Shown here in pieces: positions 59,411 to 64,000 of a stretch of DNA of 64,000 nt (position 1 is the stretch's first letter; each line of letters starts with the position of its first letter). The notes under the pieces are model-generated. The model saw nothing but the letters and a program-made list of their open reading frames with translations, was not told where the DNA came from and made no database searches. The position numbers were made by a program, and so were the translations under genes. Source of the DNA: Diprion similis (lineage: Eukaryota > Arthropoda > Insecta > Hymenoptera > Diprionidae); assembly GCF_021155765.1 (NCBI RefSeq), contig NC_060116.1, forward strand, positions 6,200,001-6,264,000, in the 5' to 3' direction.

Positions 59411-62400
59411 ATGAAGAACTTGAGAGTCTTGCAACAAAGTTACATAGAATTGAAAAATTTGGAATCTGGCCTCGACTCCGAAGTGCTAACATCGTCAACA
59501 GCAGAGAGTCTTTGCTGCCTTGATAACGACGGTGGTGATTTTTATGTATACAAAAACAATAACGTTTACCATATCACCACTGGCATATTCGAATATTTTC
59601 ACCTTGGAAATGAAAATGTTGTCGATTCAAAGCTTGTGGGATTTGCGTTTTGTGACAGTACACGCCAGATTTATCTGGCCTATTCTTGTGGACGACTTTT
59701 CACCATCGAGATTGATCTCCCAGATCCACAGGCAGAATTTGCTGCACAAATCAACGAAGGCTTGTGTGCCATGAAATTGAGCCCTGATCACGAAATTGTC
59801 ACACTTGTCACCTCAAATGATACTGTTATTGTAATGACATCTGGCTTCCATGTGATTACAGAGGTGAGCCACATTTATTTTCGTACTTCTAGTCATAGCT
59901 CAATTTTTCCACATCAATTCTCATTTTTTTAGTTTGACTTAAATTCGACCACATTCGGAGAGAAGCAATTCGTGACTGTCGGTTGGGGTAAAAAAGAGAC
60001 TCAGTTTCATGGTTCGGAAGGAAAATCTGCCGCCAAAGCCAAGCCATTGTCCGTAGAAAAGTCCGAGTCAGATGATGGATTACCTCGAGTTTCTTGGCGA
60101 GGAGACAGCATGCTGTTTGCCGTCAGTTTTCTTACAAAGGAAACAAACGTCCGATTATTCAAAGTATTTAGCAGGGAAGGAGTCCTCCAATATACAAGTG
60201 AGCCCAGCTCAGGACTAGAAGAAAATTTGGCCTGGAAACCATCTGGAAATTTGATCGCAATCACACAGAGGTTTCCAAACAAGCATGTTGTATCATTCTT
60301 TGAAAAAAATGGTCTGAAACACAGAGAATTCACCTTACCGTTTGAGCCCAAAGAAATTATGGTCAGAATTTAGAAATAGAAATTTATTCAATGTACACAT
60401 CTCAAATATAAATTCAATTAATCCAATGCTAAAACTTATACTTTGTAGGTGAAGGATTTGCAATGGTCCACAGATTCAGATATCATAGCAATTTGGTGCA
60501 TAAATATAAATGATGGTAGTACACGCGTTCAGTTGTGGACAGAAAACAATTACCACTGGTACTTGAAGCAGACTCTATTGTTCTCGGAGAATAATCCACT
60601 CTTGCATATATCCTGGAGTACGATATCTGGATGTGAGAAAAAATTGCTTGTTTTAACGAAGCAAAAATATTTAGTGTACACTTTTTGTTGGACCGTTAGC
60701 CACAGTCGTGGCAAAAACCAAACTGACAAAGCTCTTGTCGGAGTTATCGATGGCGATCGAGCACTTTTGACAGGATTCAGAGATGCCGTTGTGCCGCCAC
60801 CCATGGCTCACCAGGCTCTACAAATTGACGAGCCCATTAACGAAGTAGTTTTTGCACCTGAAATTAAAAATAAGGATAGCTGGATCAACTCAAATGTGTT
60901 ATTCACACTGTTAGAAAATAATCGGTTGGCATTTTATAAACAGGTTAGTTTCCAACATAATTTCCTCGTGGTTGAAATGAATGAGACAAATCTTAATTTA
61001 TAATTTATTGTGCTATTTGGTTCAGGTACCAAACCTTGTGGAATATGGCCACATCAAAACGTACGAAGTTGAATGGGAAATACCTAATCCGATTTCAGAA
61101 TCAGTTTCATATTCTATGCATCACTATTTGTGGTATAATGAAGACACAATTTTGTGCGCCGCACCACTAGGGCTCAATTCTGTACTTTGTATTATTCATG
61201 TAGATGGTATCGACACTCAAAAGAATGGTCGTCTTGTTGTGCGGTGCGTATTCGATTGAACAACATGTTTGAGTAGAAATTGAAGATCAGTTTGACCCGC
61301 TTCTATAATCCTATTTTTATATTCATTTACAGAGGCATTCACACAATTACAGGTGCTATACAGCACATTGTTTCTAGTCCTGATCCAGAAACAGTTTACA
61401 TTGTTGCTGAGGGTTGTATTTTAACATACAGCAAAGGCAAAGGCGTTAACCCAACAGGGATAACTGTTAGTGAATCTTGCCACCAAGTGGAGGTGATACA
61501 AGTTGATAACAAACATATTGTTTTATGCCTCAGCGAGAAGTACTGTTTATTTGTTGACGGCAAAGAAATTGCCAACAACATAACCAGCTTCTTTGTGCAC
61601 ACGGAATTTTTGTTGCTAACCACACTCCAACATGTTTTGATAAGCATTGCCCTGGATGGCACTGGATTTCAGAAGTTATTAACACATGATCTGACTGTTG
61701 AACCAAGAGAAGGTGTGGATAATGAAAAAATGGTCTCAGGTGTGTTGTTGCGTTATGTTGTAATCATATTAATTTGCTTCATTTTAATCGCATTCACTAA
61801 TAACAGGAAAAGAATGCCAGATGTTGTAATTGAATATATTACATGATGTCACTCTAGGTTTGAGTCTGAGGCGCATAGAACGAGGATCAAAATTAATAAT
61901 GGCTGTACCAAAAGATACCAGAACTATCTTGCAAATGCCTCGTGGAAATTTAGAGTGTATTCAACCCAGAGCGCTCTCTCTATATGTTATTGGTACATTC
62001 TTGAACGAGTTAAATTACCACGCCGCTTTTGATTTGATCCGGAAACAGAGGATTAATTTGAACTTGATATTTGATCATGATCCAGATTTGTTTGTTGCGA
62101 ATGCTGAAAAGTTTATTGAGGATATAAAAAATCCAAACTGGTTGAGCTTGTTTCTATCAGATTTGCAAGAGGAAGATGTAACCTCTACAATGTACTCGAG
62201 TTGTTACTCCCACAAAGCAAAACGTAACAACATAGTGAATCAAGTACCTAGTAGTACAGATAAGCCGATAATTTCTTTTGGTAAATGTGAAGAAGATTCT
62301 TCAAGTAGAAATAAGGTCGAACACGTTTGTGAACTTCTGAGAAATCACATGGAAGCAAGACTTGATGCAGACAGATTGTTGTTACCGATTCTCACTAGTT

Positions 62401-64000
62401 TGGTAAAAAAACATGAAGTTAAAGATTTGGAAGCAGCTCTGGTGAAAGTAAAGGAGATTAAAAAGTTGGAAAAACAATCTGAAGCGAAGCTGCACAGCTC
62501 ATCGGAAGAAGCGTTGAAATATTTACTATACTTAGTTGACGTTAACACATTGTTTGATATTGCACTTGGAATGTATGACTTCGACTTGGTGATGCTTGTC
62601 GCAGCAAAATCTCAAAAAGACCCTAAGGAATACGTTCCGTTTCTAAATGATTTACGACAATTGGATGATGATTATATGCGGTTTTCTATTGATGTACACC
62701 TGAAACGTTATGAAAGTGCTTTGAATAATATCTCAAAGTGTAAAGATCGTTTTGAAGAATGTAAAACTTTGATTAAAACGCAAAATTTGTATTCCAAAGC
62801 GTTAAAATTGTTTACACGAAACAGCAAGGAGTACAAAGATATTGCTGAAATTTACGGAGAATACCTTATCGATTCTAGAAAATATCAAGAAGCAGCTATT
62901 ATGTTCACTCGGAGTAATAATCTCGTTAAAGCTTTGAATGCTTTTAAGCTAGCTGGGGATTGGCGTGAAGCTATCGTCATTGGCCAAGAAATGAAGTTAA
63001 GGTGACAAAATAACTTCTCACACATCCAAATACAATTATTTGAATAGTTGATCCTCGGGATGTGGTCGCATAAAATTGTATGCACGCATCTTATCTGGGA
63101 TAATCTTTCCAGAAATTTAACACACTGATTTTTTTAGCGTTACAGATTTGCAGTGTTTATACCAGGATTTAGTAAAGCAGTTGAAAGACACCAGAAAATA
63201 TGCCGATGCTGCCACTATTTTAATGCATTATTTGCACGAACCCGAAGACACTGTTGCTACTTTGTGCGAAGGCAAGCTGTGGCACGAAGCGTTGAGGATT
63301 GCTTATCAAGTAGAGCGCCTAGATATAGTTGGTAAGGACTAATTAACAACTTTATATCCATGCCTAATACGTTTTTTGAACGACAATAGTATGCGATAAA
63401 AAACCATCGCTCATTGCTTGAAGTAAACTTTCAATTTCATTATGTGCTCAATTATTTAATGATACTATTAATCCTTTTTAGAAACTCACATAAAGCCTGG
63501 TGTTCAGGAGCATGCTGACTACATGATTTCAAAAATTATTAAAAATCAAACAGATTTTATCAAGTTCAGAGAGCGACTGAGCGTTGTTAGAGCCGAAAAA
63601 TCATTGAAAGAGTTGCAACTAAGAGATGTTGGTGATGGAGATCACGAGTTCAACCCTGTGACGGGAGAATCTGATTTGTTTAGTGACACAAGCAGCATTG
63701 CTGGATCAATGACAAGCCGTGGGTCTCAGTCTTCTAGACTATCTAGGCAAGTACTGAAATTTTTAAGCGAATTGTTGGACTGGAATAATTAGCATAGTTA
63801 CAAATATTTTAAAATGTATTTAATGTGTGAAATTGAGATACGTCGTTTGACAAGATTGACTCATTATTTTTCTGTTTCTACCAACAGCAAAAGTTATCGA
63901 TCTAGTAAAAATAGGAGAAAACATGAACGAAAACTTCATAGTTTGCGTGAAGGCAGTATTTACGAAGATTTAGCTCTAATAAGTGCATTGCATGGAATTG
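59411..64000 (+). CDS. ELP1: Elongator complex protein 1 (ELP1/IKAP), 3' end outside window
   Basis: Predicted exons: 59411-59863, 59933-60361, 60449-60943, 61026-61243, 61333-61739, 61858-63001, 63138-63331, 63482-63746 and 63888-64000 (running off the edge), about 1239 residues. The start 'MKNLRVL' matches the human 'MRNLKLF'. The N-terminal half is a double beta-propeller ('[17 protein letters not shown]', '[10 protein letters not shown]', '[16 protein letters not shown]', 'NYHWYLKQ', 'AVIDG'-like '[20 protein letters not shown]'). The C-terminal half is the TPR-like solenoid ('[10 protein letters not shown]'-like, '[20 protein letters not shown]', '[14 protein letters not shown]'). The last exon carries the basic tRNA-binding motif '[19 protein letters not shown]'. 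ELP1 is the scaffold of Elongator, which makes mcm5/ncm5 modifications at tRNA wobble uridine. Two splice donors are unusual: GTCAGA at 60362, and GCAAGT at 63747 (a GC-AG intron, required by phase). Confidence 0.96.

Overview
This is a window of animal nuclear DNA, almost certainly from an insect. A sawfly-like or other hymenopteran is my best guess, from gene content and compactness rather than from any diagnostic marker. It is AT-rich, carries spliced genes with mostly 60-700 bp introns, and contains clear arthropod orthologues. No bacterial, CRISPR or phage features were seen. I resolved 12 protein-coding genes to exon level by matching reading phase across splice sites. All exon joins are predictions from the sequence and have no transcript support.

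Layout. 1-3890 (+): 3' part of Cep120 (centriole assembly). 4591-6948 (-): MYORG-like GH31 glycosidase. 7436-13107 (-): NOL6 (SSU processome). 13108-15857: shared upstream region of NOL6 and pygopus. 15858-18621 (+): pygopus (Wnt co-activator, PHD finger). 18622-23559: AT-rich 3'UTR/intergenic. 23560/24669-29110 (-): TTLL6/13-like tubulin polyglutamylase. 29111-32889: intergenic with homopolymer tracts, a fold-back element and a possible promoter. 32890-35192 (-): D-aspartate/D-amino-acid oxidase with a C-terminal SKL peroxisomal signal. 35193-44961: a roughly 9.8 kb desert with one fold-back element and a GC-richer island that may be a 5' exon. 44962-48517 (+): CCPG1-like single-pass membrane protein with an N-terminal LIR motif, a candidate ER-phagy receptor. 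49369-51972 (+): TIMM50. 52487-55743 (-): TAF1C (RNA polymerase I SL1 subunit). 56578-58105 (+): RPUSD3-like mitochondrial pseudouridine-synthase fold protein lacking the usual catalytic Asp. 58571-59030 (-): mitochondrial ribosomal protein L34. 59411-64000 (+, runs off the end): ELP1 (Elongator scaffold).

Themes. Most genes are housekeeping, and several serve ribosome or translation supply (NOL6, TAF1C, MRPL34, RPUSD3, ELP1) or mitochondria (TIMM50, MRPL34, RPUSD3). Three head-to-head pairs share upstream regions: NOL6/pygo, TAF1C/RPUSD3 and MRPL34/ELP1. Cep120 and the TTLL6-like enzyme both act on centrioles or axonemes, but nothing in the sequence shows that they are co-regulated. The most unusual structure is a set of at least six imperfect long inverted repeats (fold-back/MITE-like elements). 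Five lie between 26 and 36 kb in or beside the TTLL and DDO genes, and one sits in the TAF1C/RPUSD3 promoter. I found no convincing new multi-gene system. The best candidates for new biology are the CCPG1-like gene and the fold-back cluster.
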